In this document: one piece after another, positions 1 through 9,141 of the stretch
How positions within the stretch are numbered: position 1 is the first letter of the stretch
Layout of the letters: the number at the start of each line of letters is the position of its first letter
NCBI GenBank assembly: GCA_964649825.1
Contig: CAZYQW010000004.1
Span: forward strand, 62,001 to 126,000
Length of the DNA stretch: 64,000 nucleotides
Direction of reading: 5' to 3'
Origin: CAZYQW01 sp964649825
GTDB lineage: Bacteria > Planctomycetota > B15-G4 > JADJEK01
The notes under the pieces: generated by a model
Seen by the model: the letters and a program-made list of their open reading frames with translations, nothing else
Database searches by the model: none
Told to the model about the DNA's origin: nothing
Made by a program: the position numbers and the translations under genes

Positions 1-1328
1 TCGCCGAACGCCTTGATCTCGTCGCGCGCCGGCTTGAGGAGGAACGAGGAGTCGGGCTCGACGCTCTTGCGCTTCGAGTCCTTCCAGCGGCCCGCGAACC
101 AGGAGAAGATCTCGGCGCGGACCGAGTCGGGGAAACCGTGCCCCACGCCGTCGAGCTCGGTGTAGACGAACTCGACCTTGCCGCCGGAGAGCGCCTTGGC
201 GGCGGTCCGGTCGTTCGACACGCGGCAGATCGGATCGTCGGTGCCGTGATAGATGTAGACCGGGATCTTGATTCCGCTGAACCCGCCCCCGGCGCAGGGC
301 GAGCAAGCCGCGAACGTGTCGCCCATCTGGTTCCCCCAATGCCAGGTGCCGAAGCCGCCCATCGAGTGGCCGACGAGGTAGATCCGGCGCTGATCGACGT
401 TGTACTGGACCTTCATCTCCTCGATCACGGCCTCGAGCAGGGGCTTGTTCGCCGGGTCGCTCCACGGCGCCTTCAACGCTGTCGGACAGCTCACGATCCA
501 ACCCCACTGCTCGGCGAGCGCCTGGTAGAAGTTCATCGCGTCCTCGCCGCTGCCGGTGACGAGGGTCTCGTCCTTGCCGCCCTTGCCGCCGCCATGCAGG
601 CCGATCACGAGGGCGGTCGGTCGAAGCGGGTCGTACTGGTGCGGGACGTAGACGGCGTACGTCCCGCCGGGCGCCTCGTGGCTGCGGATCGTGAGCGGAA
701 CCTTGTCGCGCCGGCCCTTCTCGACCGTTGCCGAGCGGCGCGCGCGCTCGACGTAGTGGAGCGGGAGCTTGGTCCCGGTCTTCTCGAGCGCGTCCCAACG
801 CTGCGCGGCGTCGGCGACGTCCTCCATCGCGACGTAGGCGCGCGCCGCCCGGATCACGTCGTCGCCGAGGTCCGGGTTCTTGCGGAGATGCGCCTTCCAC
901 TTCGTCTCGCCGCCGAACGCCTCGAGCGCGGCGGCGTGCCCGGGGTCGAGCGAGAGCGCCTGGGCGAGTTGCCACTCGCGCTCGTTCTTCAGCTTGTGCT
1001 GCTCGCAGAACGTCGCGAGCTCGAAGTGGTCGTTCGCCGAGAGCCCGGGCCGCGACGCGCGGCGGCGGTACTCGACCTCGGGCGCGTCCTCGACGATCAC
1101 CTCCTCGACCGAGGCTCGCGGGATCCGGTTCTTGTCCGGGATCTCCCACGTCATCGCCGCGTGGCGCGAACCCCACGGGTTGATGACGACCCACTCGGCG
1201 TCGTTCCGCGACACGACGACGTTCGTGAGCCTCCGGCCGCCCTTCAGGACGACCGTATCGGCAGACAGGACGGCGGCGAGCGACGACCACGTGAGGAGCC
1301 AGACGAGCGGTCGGCGGAGGCGGGTCAT
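1..1328 (-). CDS. secreted alpha/beta hydrolase (partial, C-terminus beyond window)
   Basis: Reads leftwards from an ATG at 1328 and stays open to base 1, so 442 residues are visible and the C-terminus is missing. Residues 1-20 are a signal peptide (RR followed by a hydrophobic stretch). A small beta-rich N-terminal part and a helical stretch precede a serine hydrolase domain from about residue 225. The nucleophile elbow GHSMGG has Ser322, a GTDDP motif around Asp364/365 is the likely acid, and GHGF His397 is the catalytic base. This is the layout of prolyl-oligopeptidase/PHB-depolymerase-like esterases acting outside the cytoplasm. The substrate cannot be read. It is divergent from the ZIP transporter across 244 bases. 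Confidence 0.85.
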   Translation of the reverse strand, partial: MTRLRRPLVWLLTWSSLAAVLSADTVVLKGGRRLTNVVVSRNDAEWVVINPWGSRHAAMTWEIPDKNRIPRASVEEVIVEDAPEVEYRRRASRPGLSANDHFELATFCEQHKLKNEREWQLAQALSLDPGHAAALEAFGGETKWKAHLRKNPDLGDDVIRAARAYVAMEDVADAAQRWDALEKTGTKLPLHYVERARRSATVEKGRRDKVPLTIRSHEAPGGTYAVYVPHQYDPLRPTALVIGLHGGGKGGKDETLVTGSGEDAMNFYQALAEQWGWIVSCPTALKAPWSDPANKPLLEAVIEEMKVQYNVDQRRIYLVGHSMGGFGTWHWGNQMGDTFAACSPCAGGGFSGIKIPVYIYHGTDDPICRVSNDRTAAKALSGGKVEFVYTELDGVGHGFPDSVRAEIFSWFAGRWKDSKRKSVEPDSSFLLKPARDEIKAFG

Positions 1329-1572
1329 CGGCGGACTCCGGTGAGGGGCGGCGGCCACGAGGATGATCGGAGAGGGTCGAGGTGTCAACCATCGCGGGTG
1401 ACGCCGGGGGGACGCAGCGCAACATCGGTGGAGGGGATGTGGCCGCCGTCGCTCCAGCTCCGTTCCGTTGGCGTTTCGCCGTCCGAGCCCGTAACCTGTC
1501 CGGTTCGTCGTGTCGGAGACGATCCGAGACGTGGCGTCGAGACGGGCCCGTTCTGAAGGAGCGGCATCGAAC

Positions 1573-2430
1573 ATGTGGGAGTGTCTGGCGATCTTCGTCG
1601 TGGCGTTGGCCGGAGGGCTGCTCCCTCTCCTGGTGCGCTGGACCGATCGGTTGCTGCACTCGGCGCTTGCGCTATCGACCGGGATCTTCCTCGGAGCCGT
1701 GTTCCTCCACCTGCTCCCGTCGTTGGCCGGATTGACGGCATTGCACGACGCGGAGGCCGAGGTGGCGGCGCCGTCCTCCACCGGGGCCGGGGGGCCGGGC
1801 ATCGAGAACGCGAACGCCGGAGTCCGGCTCGCGGACGATCCGGAGCATGAACGATCCACCGCGGGTCACGCCCACCCCCACGGCGATCCGACCCTCTGGT
1901 TCTTCGTGCTTCTCGGCGTGCTCGCGGTCTACTTCATCGAGGCCCTCGTCTTCCGCACGCACGACCACGACGACCTCCACCGCCACCGCGCGGTCGGGTA
2001 CGCGGCGCTCGTGGGCCTCTCGGTCCACTCGCTGACCACAGGCATCGGTTTCGCGGCCGCGACGACGGTGCACGAGAGCCTCGAGCTACCGGTCTTCATC
2101 TCGATCGTGTCGCACAAAGGGTTCGAGGCGTTCTCGCTCACCTCGGTGTTCCTGCTCGCATCGTTCAGCCGCAAACGGGTGGTCGGGCTGACGGTGCTCT
2201 TCTCGCTCGTGACGCCGCTCGGGGTCGTGCTCGGGACGGTGTTCACCTCGCGGTTCGGCGCGCACGGCAGCGCGATCGCCACCGCGCTGGCGGCCGGCAC
2301 GTTCCTGTTCGTCTGTCTGTGCGAGCTGCTCCCGGAGGTGTTCCACCACCGCGAGGACGGCGCCGTGAAGATCGGACTGCTCGCCGGCGGAATCACGCTG
2401 ATGGCGCTGTGCCTCGGAGCCGGGGCATGA
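1573..2430 (+). CDS. ZIP-family (SLC39/ZupT-like) divalent metal transporter
   Basis: 285-residue integral membrane protein of the ZIP family, which moves Zn2+ and related divalent cations towards the cytoplasm. An ATG at 1573 is preceded by AAGGAG (1556-1561). Helices near residues 5-22, 32-50, 110-130, 145-165, 175-195, 205-225, 240-258 and 265-283 are visible. A variable, His-containing cytoplasmic loop (around 60-105, ending AGHAHPHGDP) and metal-binding helix motifs VHSLTTGIG and SHKGFEA match the family, where His/Glu on helices IV-V bind metal. The stop overlaps the start of the next gene (ATGA), so the two are translationally coupled. The role in import rather than efflux is inferred from the family only. 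Confidence 0.88.
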   Translation: MWECLAIFVVALAGGLLPLLVRWTDRLLHSALALSTGIFLGAVFLHLLPSLAGLTALHDAEAEVAAPSSTGAGGPGIENANAGVRLADDPEHERSTAGHAHPHGDPTLWFFVLLGVLAVYFIEALVFRTHDHDDLHRHRAVGYAALVGLSVHSLTTGIGFAAATTVHESLELPVFISIVSHKGFEAFSLTSVFLLASFSRKRVVGLTVLFSLVTPLGVVLGTVFTSRFGAHGSAIATALAAGTFLFVCLCELLPEVFHHREDGAVKIGLLAGGITLMALCLGAGA

Positions 2431-4619
2431 TCGAGTTCCTGATCGACTGGCTGAGGGCCATCTGGGTCATCCTCGTCGAGTCGGGGCCGTACCTCTTGGT
2501 CGGGTTCGTCATCGCGGGGTTCATCAAGGTCCTGGTGCCCGAGGAGAAGGTGTTCCGCCACCTCGGCAAGGACGACTTCAAGTCCGTCTTCGTGGCGTCC
2601 TGCTGCGGGATCCCGATTCCGCTCTGCTCCTGCTCGGTCATCCCGACGGCGATGGCGTTGAGGAGGAGCGGGGCCAGCAAGGGCGCGACGGCGTCTTTCT
2701 TGATCTCGACGCCGGAGACGGGGGTCGACTCCATCGGCGTCACGTGGGCGCTGATGGACCCGATCATGACGGTGACGCGGCCGCTCGCGGCGCTGCTGAC
2801 CGCGCTCGGATGCGGGACGTTCGTGAACTTCCTGGTGCGGCGTGGTTGGGCCGGGAAGGCGCCGCAGGACATCGTCGCGAGCGAAGCACGGGTCGCGTGC
2901 TGCACGCAGGAGCCCGCGGGCGAAGCGGGAGCTGGATCCCAACGACAAGGCGCAGTCGATCGCGACACCGATCGCGAGCCTGACCACGATCACGATCACG
3001 ATCACGATCACGACGACCACGACCACGAGCACGTGGCGCGGGGCGGCGGCTTCGTCACGACCGTCAAAGAGGCGTTTCGGTACGCGTTCGGGCCGTCGAT
3101 GGCGGACCTGACGCCGTGGTTCATCCTCGGCTTCCTCGTCTCCGGCTTGATCACCATGCTCGTGCCGGACGACTTTTTCCGCGAAGTCGCGCTGCCGACT
3201 TGGGTGGCGATGGTGGCCATGCTGTTCGTCGGAGCGCCGCTCTACATCTGTGCTACCGCGAGCACGCCGGTGGCGGCGGCGCTGATCGCGAAGGGGCTCG
3301 AACCAGGGGCCGCTCTCGTGCTGCTCCTCGCCGGTCCGGCCACGCACATGGCGACGATGTTCGTGGTGCGCAACTTCCTGGGGGGCCGCGTCCTTGCCGT
3401 CTACCTGACGAGCATCGCGGCGTTCTCGCTCGCCTTCGGTTGGATCGTCAACGTCGTCTACCGGGTGCTCGACGTCGACCCGGTCACGACGGTGAAGCCG
3501 ATCGAGGAGATGGGCTACGGACTCGACACGTTCTCGGGCTGGTGCGGGCTGGTGCTGCTCGTGCTCCTCATCCTCAGCTCGATCCAGATTCGCCTGCTCT
3601 CCGCGTTCGGCGCGCGGCTGCGCGCGTGGTTCCGTCCGGTCGGGATCGATCCGACTTCGCGCTTCTCGAAGGTCGTCCTCTCCCTCGTGGTCCTCGCCCT
3701 CTACGGGTCGACCGCCGTCTCCTCGCTGAAGCCGGGCGAGACCGGTTTCCTGCTGCGGTTCGGCGCGGTGCAGCAAACGCTGACCGATCCGGGGATGTAC
3801 CTCCATCTGCCGTATCCGATCGACGCGGTGGAGGTCGTGCGGGACGACGAGGTCCGGGGGCTCGAGTTCGGGTTCGAGCGCGTGCCAAGGACGGCGGGTG
3901 CCGCGGCGGCGGCGGAGTCCGAGCGGAGTCGCCGCGGCGCCATCTCCGCCGAGGGCGAGATCCTGACGGGCAACGAGAACCTGCTGAACATCGAGTACGC
4001 CACGCACTACCGCGTCCGCGATCCGTACCGGTTCCGGTTCGCGGTGGTCGACCCGGAGGCGACGATCCGTGCCCTCACCGAATGGGTGCTGCGCGCCCAC
4101 GTCGGGACGAAGCGGACGTCCGACGAGATGCTCGTCTCGGCGCACCACTCGCTCGACCGCGACATTGCGGCGGAGCTGCAGCGTGAGCTCGACGCGCTCG
4201 AGCTCGGCATCGAGGTGGTCTCGTTCAAGCTCTTGTCGGTCCACGCGCCGCCGCAGACCCACTACGCGTTCCGCAACGTGGCCAGCGAGATCGAGCGCAA
4301 GGAGGAGCAGATCCTCTCCGCCGAAGGTCAGCGCACCGTACGGGTGACCGCCGCGAAGGCGCGCTCCTTCGCGATCGAACAGCAGGCGATCGCCGACTCC
4401 ATCAGCAAGGTCGAGAGCGCGCACGGCAACGTCGCCGCGTTCAAGAAGCTCCAGGGCGAATGGTCGCAGGGCCCCGAGGTGATCCGCTACCTGCTGCAGA
4501 TGCGAGCGGCGGAGGATCTGTACCGCAAGGTGCGTCTCGTCCTCCTGCTGGGAGAGGGGATCGACGTGGTCCCGATCCAACCCCGCAAGAGCGGCTCGCC
4601 GCCGATCGAAGGCGATTGA
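2427..4619 (+). CDS. SO_0444-type Cu/Zn permease fused to an SPFH/band-7 (HflK-like) domain
   Basis: 730-residue two-part protein. Residues 1-395 are a DUF318/SO_0444-type permease in two halves: the first carries CCGIPIPLCSC (about 59-69) and SFLISTPETGVDS, the second carries GAPLYICATASTPVAAALI and AGPATHMATM. Between them lies a hydrophilic linker with CC (158-159) and an Asp/His alternating stretch (about 186-200), a likely metal-binding segment. After a further TM segment (about 413-430), residues 430-728 form an SPFH domain of HflK type: GETGFLLRFG, DPGMYLHLPYP, an inserted Ala-rich loop near 487-500, then a helical coiled tail with ASEIERKEEQ. The ATG at 2427 overlaps the ZIP stop. The region is continuous in one frame with no internal stop, so the fusion is real in this assembly. 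Direction of transport is inferred from family. Confidence 0.85.
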   Translation: MIEFLIDWLRAIWVILVESGPYLLVGFVIAGFIKVLVPEEKVFRHLGKDDFKSVFVASCCGIPIPLCSCSVIPTAMALRRSGASKGATASFLISTPETGVDSIGVTWALMDPIMTVTRPLAALLTALGCGTFVNFLVRRGWAGKAPQDIVASEARVACCTQEPAGEAGAGSQRQGAVDRDTDREPDHDHDHDHDHDDHDHEHVARGGGFVTTVKEAFRYAFGPSMADLTPWFILGFLVSGLITMLVPDDFFREVALPTWVAMVAMLFVGAPLYICATASTPVAAALIAKGLEPGAALVLLLAGPATHMATMFVVRNFLGGRVLAVYLTSIAAFSLAFGWIVNVVYRVLDVDPVTTVKPIEEMGYGLDTFSGWCGLVLLVLLILSSIQIRLLSAFGARLRAWFRPVGIDPTSRFSKVVLSLVVLALYGSTAVSSLKPGETGFLLRFGAVQQTLTDPGMYLHLPYPIDAVEVVRDDEVRGLEFGFERVPRTAGAAAAAESERSRRGAISAEGEILTGNENLLNIEYATHYRVRDPYRFRFAVVDPEATIRALTEWVLRAHVGTKRTSDEMLVSAHHSLDRDIAAELQRELDALELGIEVVSFKLLSVHAPPQTHYAFRNVASEIERKEEQILSAEGQRTVRVTAAKARSFAIEQQAIADSISKVESAHGNVAAFKKLQGEWSQGPEVIRYLLQMRAAEDLYRKVRLVLLLGEGIDVVPIQPRKSGSPPIEGD
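2983..3032 (+). repeat. CACGAT hexamer repeat coding for Asp-His linker
   Basis: Four exact CACGAT hexamers (2985-3008) continue into variant hexamers (CACGAC, GACCAC, GACCAC, GAGCAC). In frame they encode alternating His and acidic residues in the linker between the two permease halves. The repeat is a plausible site of slippage and length variation in a metal-binding loop. Confidence 0.85.
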
Positions 4620-4634
4620 CCCGAGAACCCAGCC

Positions 4635-5543
4635 ATGAAACGAGTGTTCCTCCTTCTGGTGTTGATTGGACTCGCGCTGCTGTTCGCGTGGCAGTGCACG
4701 TTCGTCGTCTACGAGAACGAGACGGCGATCGTCACGCGCTTCGGCAAGCCGCTTCGAACGCTCGACGACCCGGGGCTCTACCTGAAGCTGCCGGACTTCG
4801 TCGACAGCAAGGTCGCGATCGATCGGCGGGTCTACCTCCTCGACCCGAACCCGGCGGAGTACCTGACGAGCGACAAGAAGAATGTCTCGGTCGACTGCTT
4901 CCTGGCGTGGCGGGTCGCCGATCCGCTGAAGTTCTGGACGAGCGTGAGCAGCCAGTTCGGCGCCGAAGGACGCTTGACCGACGTGCTGCAGTCGGTGTCG
5001 CTGGACGTCATCGGGTCGCACCCGTTCAGCGCGCTGGTCTCGCACGAGGAGCAGGAGAGCGACATCCGCTCGATCGCGGACGCGATCACGAAGGCGGCGG
5101 CGGCGACCGCTCGGCGCGACTTCGGCATCGAGGTGGTCACGGCGCGGATCAAGCGCTTGAGCTTCCCCCAGCAGAACAAGGACGCCGTCTTCCGCCGGAT
5201 GGAGCAGGAGCGCGAGAGCATCGCGATGGCGATCCGCTCGGAAGGGTCCGCCGCGTACGACCAGATCAAGGCCGAGGCGGACCGCGAAGAGGCGCGGCTC
5301 CTCTCGGAGGCGGCGCGCAAGTCCGCCGAGATGCGCGGCGAGGCGGACGCGGAGGCGGTGCGGATCGAGGCCGACGCCTACGGCAAGGACCCCGATCTGT
5401 TCCGCATGAAGCGAGAGCTCGAGGTCCTCCAGAAGGCGCTCCAGGAGGATTCGATCCTGATCCTGCCCGCCGACCACCCCCTCCTGCGCGTCCTGAACGC
5501 GGGAGCACCGAAACCGGTCGAGACCGACGACGATCATGACTGA
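4635..5543 (+). CDS. hflC: HflC-like SPFH protein
   Basis: 302 residues: an N-terminal membrane anchor (about 3-20), then an SPFH domain beginning VVYENETAIVTRFGKP with DPGLYLKLPDF, a band-7 helix with the HflC signature RLSFPQQNKDAVFRRME, and an Ala/Glu-rich coiled coil (about 210-262) ending before LPADHPLL. In HflK-HflC complexes the membrane-anchored proteins oligomerise into a large dome around the FtsH protease and modulate its activity. It starts 15 bases after the permease-SPFH fusion and overlaps the next gene by 8 bases, so all are one transcription unit. No ftsH is visible in the window. It may be a metal-transport-specific paralogue rather than the genome's canonical hflC. Confidence 0.85.
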   Translation: MKRVFLLLVLIGLALLFAWQCTFVVYENETAIVTRFGKPLRTLDDPGLYLKLPDFVDSKVAIDRRVYLLDPNPAEYLTSDKKNVSVDCFLAWRVADPLKFWTSVSSQFGAEGRLTDVLQSVSLDVIGSHPFSALVSHEEQESDIRSIADAITKAAAATARRDFGIEVVTARIKRLSFPQQNKDAVFRRMEQERESIAMAIRSEGSAAYDQIKAEADREEARLLSEAARKSAEMRGEADAEAVRIEADAYGKDPDLFRMKRELEVLQKALQEDSILILPADHPLLRVLNAGAPKPVETDDDHD

Positions 5544-6516
5544 GCGGTCCGAGGCCCACATCGTCTGGATCTGGCGCGGTTTCCTCGCGCTCCTCTGTGC
5601 CGGCGTCGTCGCCGGCGCGGTGTTCCTGGTCGGGTCGTCGGTCTGGACCGTCGAACAGGGGCAGCGCGGCGTGGTGGTCACGTTCGGCCGCGTGTCGAAC
5701 GAAGTCGGGCCGGGCTTCCACCTCACGCTGCCGTGGCCGTTCGCGACGATGGCGACGGTCGACACGTCGGTCGTCCGGGTGATGCCGGTGGGTTATCGCA
5801 TCCACGAGCGGAACCAGGGGATTCCGCCGACGCCGGAAGAGGTCGAATGGCTCACCGGCGACACGAACATCGTCGAGCTCGAGGCGAACGTGCTCTGGAC
5901 GATCCGCGACCCGGTCACGTACTTGTTCGGCATGTCGAACCGGCCCGACACCGGCGACGTGCGCAAGCTGGACGGCAACTTCGCGATCCGCAAGGCGACC
6001 GAGGCGGTCCTCGCGCGGCTCATCTCGCGCATGCCGGTCGATGACGTCCTGTCGAGCGGAAAGGCGGCGCTTCAGCTCGAGGCGAAGCGCGAGGTGCAGG
6101 AGCAGCTCGACGCGTTGCAGACGGGCGTCCAGGTGACGGCCATCAACGTGAGCCGAACGTCGGCGCCGTTCGACGTGGTCACCGCGTTCAACGACGTCGC
6201 GAGCGCGCGAGCCGACCGCGAGCGGAAGGTGTCCGAGGCGAACGGGTACGCGATGAAGGTGAAGCCGGGTGCGGTCGCCGCCGCGAGCCGCGTGCTGCTC
6301 GAGGCCGAGGTCTACCGTACGAACCGCCTGAACGAGGCGAAGGGCCGCGCGACCGCGTTCGAGAAGCTGGCGGCCGAGGTGAAGAAGAGCCCGCGGCTCG
6401 TGAAAGAGCGGCTCTGGCTCGACGCGGTGGAGCAGATCCTCGCGAAGGGAAAGAAGTTCATGGTGCAGCCGGCCGAGGACGGGCGCCGGGTCCGGTTCTA
6501 CATCGAGACGCAGTGA
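5536..6516 (+). CDS. hflK: HflK-like SPFH protein
   Basis: 326 residues with a TM segment (about 15-37), then VWTVEQGQRGVVVTFGRV and GPGFHLTLPWPF, the usual opening of an HflK band-7 domain, the conserved NIVELEANVLWTIRDP strand region, and a charged helical C-terminal half with FNDVASARADRERKVSEA. It lacks the long Gly/Pro-rich N-terminus of proteobacterial HflK. The ATG at 5536 overlaps the HflC-like stop. With the fused SPFH domain of the permease this makes three different SPFH subunits in one operon, which is compatible with a hetero-oligomeric membrane scaffold around the metal permease (inference). Confidence 0.85.
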   Translation: MTERSEAHIVWIWRGFLALLCAGVVAGAVFLVGSSVWTVEQGQRGVVVTFGRVSNEVGPGFHLTLPWPFATMATVDTSVVRVMPVGYRIHERNQGIPPTPEEVEWLTGDTNIVELEANVLWTIRDPVTYLFGMSNRPDTGDVRKLDGNFAIRKATEAVLARLISRMPVDDVLSSGKAALQLEAKREVQEQLDALQTGVQVTAINVSRTSAPFDVVTAFNDVASARADRERKVSEANGYAMKVKPGAVAAASRVLLEAEVYRTNRLNEAKGRATAFEKLAAEVKKSPRLVKERLWLDAVEQILAKGKKFMVQPAEDGRRVRFYIETQ

Positions 6517-6529
6517 GGCACGTCTCCGG

Positions 6530-8326
6530 TCACGGCCACGTGATCTGCACCCCGTTCGTCAGTTCGTACGTGGTCGGCAGGTACGACTTCACGTACGCCA
6601 GTTGGACCGTGGCGGAGATGGGCCCGATCCCGCCGGGGACGGGGAGCTCGTACGAGAGCTTGCCGAACGAGGTGATCGGGATCATCGCGACGAGCGGCAC
6701 CGTCACCAGCGTGCCGCCCAGCTCGTAGACGAACGTCGGGTTGTTTCCCGTGCCGACGAACAGGAACATCTGCGCGACGAACGGGATGTTCTCGACCCGC
6801 AGCGTCGCGTCGTTGCCGGCGCTCAGGTCGCCGCCGCAGACGGCGAGGTACGAGACCGTTCCGCCGTAGCCGAGGTCCGGCTGGCAGGCGATGTCGACCG
6901 ACGTGCCGTTCTTCCAGACGTCGGTGCCGTCGAACCGCGACACGACGAGGTCGAGCTTCATGTCGTTGTCGACGTCGAACACGGCGACGTCGTGCGTCGA
7001 CGCCAGGTCGGCCGTCGTCATGCCCGTCACGCCGATCCAGCCCAGGCTGCTCGGGTTCTGACGCTCCTCCCGCAGCGTGATCGCGGTACCCTCCTGCCCG
7101 GAGACGCCGAGATTGCGGTAGACGTGCATGCGGCGGAAGTTGCTCGGGATGTCGACGTCGACGTCGCAGATCAGCACGTCGTTCCAGCCGTCGCCGTCGA
7201 GGTCCGCGATCACGTTGTTGCTCGCGAAGCCGTCGTCGGCGCCGGTCAAGAAGGAAAACGTGTGGCTGGCGCTCCACTGGACGCGTCCGAGCGCGTCGTT
7301 GCCGAGGTTGAACCGGAAGCGGTCCTTGCCGTCGTCGCTGACCACGAGGTCGAGCCGCCCGTCGTTGTTCAGGTCGCCGGCGGAGACGTGGTAGGGCTCG
7401 TTCTGGTGGACCTGCTCGTACAGGTCGAAGACTCCGAGGCTGGTGGGGGGGCCGAGGAGGTTGTTGTACGCGATCCCGACGTGTTGGGGCGGGTTGAGCG
7501 CGGTGTCCTTGACGATGTCGTTCTTGCCGTCGCCGTTCATGTCCGCGATCACCGCCGCCATGCCGAACGCGGAGGTCAGCATCGTCGTCGTCATCCGCGA
7601 CTGGCTCTGATCGGTGAAGAAGCCGTTGCCATCGTTGATCAGCAGCCGGTCGTTCAGGTCCTGGTTCGCGTTCTGCTGCGCGCCGCCGGCGCCGCTCGAG
7701 TCATAATCGGCGAAGTAGAGGTCGGGTGCACCGTCGCCGGTGACGTCGCCCGCCGCCACGGCGCAGAAGCGCGGGTTCTCGGGGTTGCCGGTCGTGTAGT
7801 GGAAGAGCTGCGGCATGCGCGCGTCCTCGTGACGCAGGCCGAGCCACGGCGCCGCGCCGCCCCGGTTCATGTAGACGCGCGGGTGTCCGATGTGCTTCGG
7901 GTCGCCGTCGCTGATCGTCGTCGCGGTGACGACGTCGTCGAAGCCGTCGCCGTCCACGTCGGCGATCACGACGTCGCGGTCGTTGGTCGGCGTCAGGAAC
8001 CCTTGGTCGCCGGGGACGTCGGACGCGGACGCGTACTGGACGGTTCGATCGGTCAGCACGCCGCCGAGGTTCATCAGCAGGACGTTCGTCCGCTTGCCGG
8101 GGGACGTGAACGGCTCCTTGCGCACGACGACGAGGTCGATCCACCCGTCCTGGTCGAGGTCGCCCCAGGCCAGGTCGGTCTCGATCGTGGGATCCGAGAT
8201 CGCGGGCGCGGAGAGCGCGGCCGGGTCCTTCGCGAACTCGACCCAGCGGTGGTCGAACTGACCGAAGGCGATCGGGGACGAGAGCAGCAGGGTGACGGAC
8301 GCCGTGACGAGCCGAGGAGAGCACAT
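6530..8326 (-). CDS. exported seven-bladed FG-GAP/VCBS repeat protein
   Basis: About 598 residues from the ATG at 8326, which has GAAGG five bases upstream; an in-frame ATG at 8338 is the alternative. A signal peptide ends near AFGQ. Seven calcium-type loops follow at regular spacing: DLDQDGWID, DVDGDGFDD, DVTGDGAPD, DMNGDGKND, DLNNDGRLD, DLDGDGWND and a degenerate DVDNDMKLD, predicting a seven-bladed integrin-like beta-propeller. A C-terminal domain of about 115 residues (CQPDLGY onwards, with Cys pairs) may be a sorting or adhesion module. The function is unknown; extracellular binding is the usual role of the fold. It is a close paralogue of the protein at 20179-21954. Confidence 0.88.
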   Translation of the reverse strand: MCSPRLVTASVTLLLSSPIAFGQFDHRWVEFAKDPAALSAPAISDPTIETDLAWGDLDQDGWIDLVVVRKEPFTSPGKRTNVLLMNLGGVLTDRTVQYASASDVPGDQGFLTPTNDRDVVIADVDGDGFDDVVTATTISDGDPKHIGHPRVYMNRGGAAPWLGLRHEDARMPQLFHYTTGNPENPRFCAVAAGDVTGDGAPDLYFADYDSSGAGGAQQNANQDLNDRLLINDGNGFFTDQSQSRMTTTMLTSAFGMAAVIADMNGDGKNDIVKDTALNPPQHVGIAYNNLLGPPTSLGVFDLYEQVHQNEPYHVSAGDLNNDGRLDLVVSDDGKDRFRFNLGNDALGRVQWSASHTFSFLTGADDGFASNNVIADLDGDGWNDVLICDVDVDIPSNFRRMHVYRNLGVSGQEGTAITLREERQNPSSLGWIGVTGMTTADLASTHDVAVFDVDNDMKLDLVVSRFDGTDVWKNGTSVDIACQPDLGYGGTVSYLAVCGGDLSAGNDATLRVENIPFVAQMFLFVGTGNNPTFVYELGGTLVTVPLVAMIPITSFGKLSYELPVPGGIGPISATVQLAYVKSYLPTTYELTNGVQITWP

Positions 8327-8471
8327 CGTGGCCTTCATGTAAGTTCATGTCTCGCAGGAGAGAACGACGATCATGCGCCGACCGGCACGCGGGTCGAGCG
8401 CGTGGATCAGTCTAGCTCGTCCGCGGACCGGCCGCCGGGGCGAATCGTGGCGGCGGCGGAGAGGACCCGTC

Positions 8472-8720
8472 CTACCACTGAGTGGGGTTCGGGAGCCATC
8501 CGATCATCGCGAGGACCACCGCGGCCCCGAGCGCGATGGCCAGGAAGCAGAGGATCGAGCCGCACACGATCGCAGTCACGGCCAGCGGCTCGCTGTGCTG
8601 CATCGCCTTGCGGCAGAAGGAGTACGTGATCGCCGGCAGGACGACCGCCGTCGCGCCGAAGGCGATCACGAAGAAGGGCAGGACCGCCCGGAGCTCGTTC
8701 GACGACAGGACTTGTTGCAT
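8472..8720 (-). CDS. small two-helix membrane protein, unknown function
   Basis: 82 residues from an ATG at 8720 (MQQVLSSNELRAV). Two hydrophobic helices (about 12-33 and 48-76) flank a short polar segment with FCRKAMQHSEP. The hydrophobic pattern and codon use look like a real inner-membrane protein, although no strong Shine-Dalgarno sequence precedes the ATG and I know no family. It lies 145 bases upstream of the VCBS gene on the same strand. A longer reading from 8837 adds an unconvincing Arg-rich N-terminus and is not preferred. Confidence 0.5.
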   Translation of the reverse strand: MQQVLSSNELRAVLPFFVIAFGATAVVLPAITYSFCRKAMQHSEPLAVTAIVCGSILCFLAIALGAAVVLAMIGWLPNPTQW

Positions 8721-9141
8721 CGCGTGTGACCCCGGCTCTCGTCGGTGGGCGTTGTATTCCAGGCCTCGAGTTCTTCGCGTGCCGCGAAGGACTGGAAGTC
8801 TATCCACCCGACACGTGGCCGCGCCCTCAGCGCACACGTGCCGTGTGCTTCTTCGGTTGCGGTCCTACCGCATTGTGGACGTGTTCGGTTCACGGTCGGC
8901 TCTCCGAATTCTGAACGCCGTTCGGTGCCGATCGATTGGTTTCGGGTGAACATGCAACCTGTGTACCAGCGCTGACCTCCGTCCAATTCGTCGACTCGTC
9001 GACCCTGACCGAGTCGCGGGTCGGATCCGCAGAGAAGTCGGACCGACCGGCCGAGCACTGGATTTTTCGTCAAAACGGCGCATCGCTCGAGCCCACTAGC
9101 ACGAATGAGCAAGGCGAACCTCAGGCGGGGGAATCGAATCG
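8721..9141. other. 421-base non-coding stretch between divergent genes
   Basis: No gene is supported. The stretch is less GC-rich than its neighbours and contains AT-richer patches (around 8880-8960 and 9060-9085, TGGATTTTTCGTCAAAACGG) where promoters for the divergent genes at 8720 and 9142 would be expected. I cannot assign -35/-10 boxes with confidence. Confidence 0.4.

Noticed and set aside
138..1556. Plus-strand open frame at the window start
   Set aside because: The minus strand encodes a hydrolase with an intact catalytic triad and signal peptide. The plus frame is its shadow.
1929..5765. 1278-codon minus-strand frame across the metal/SPFH operon
   Set aside because: Same antisense artefact. 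The plus-strand genes carry consistent family motifs and overlapping starts and stops.
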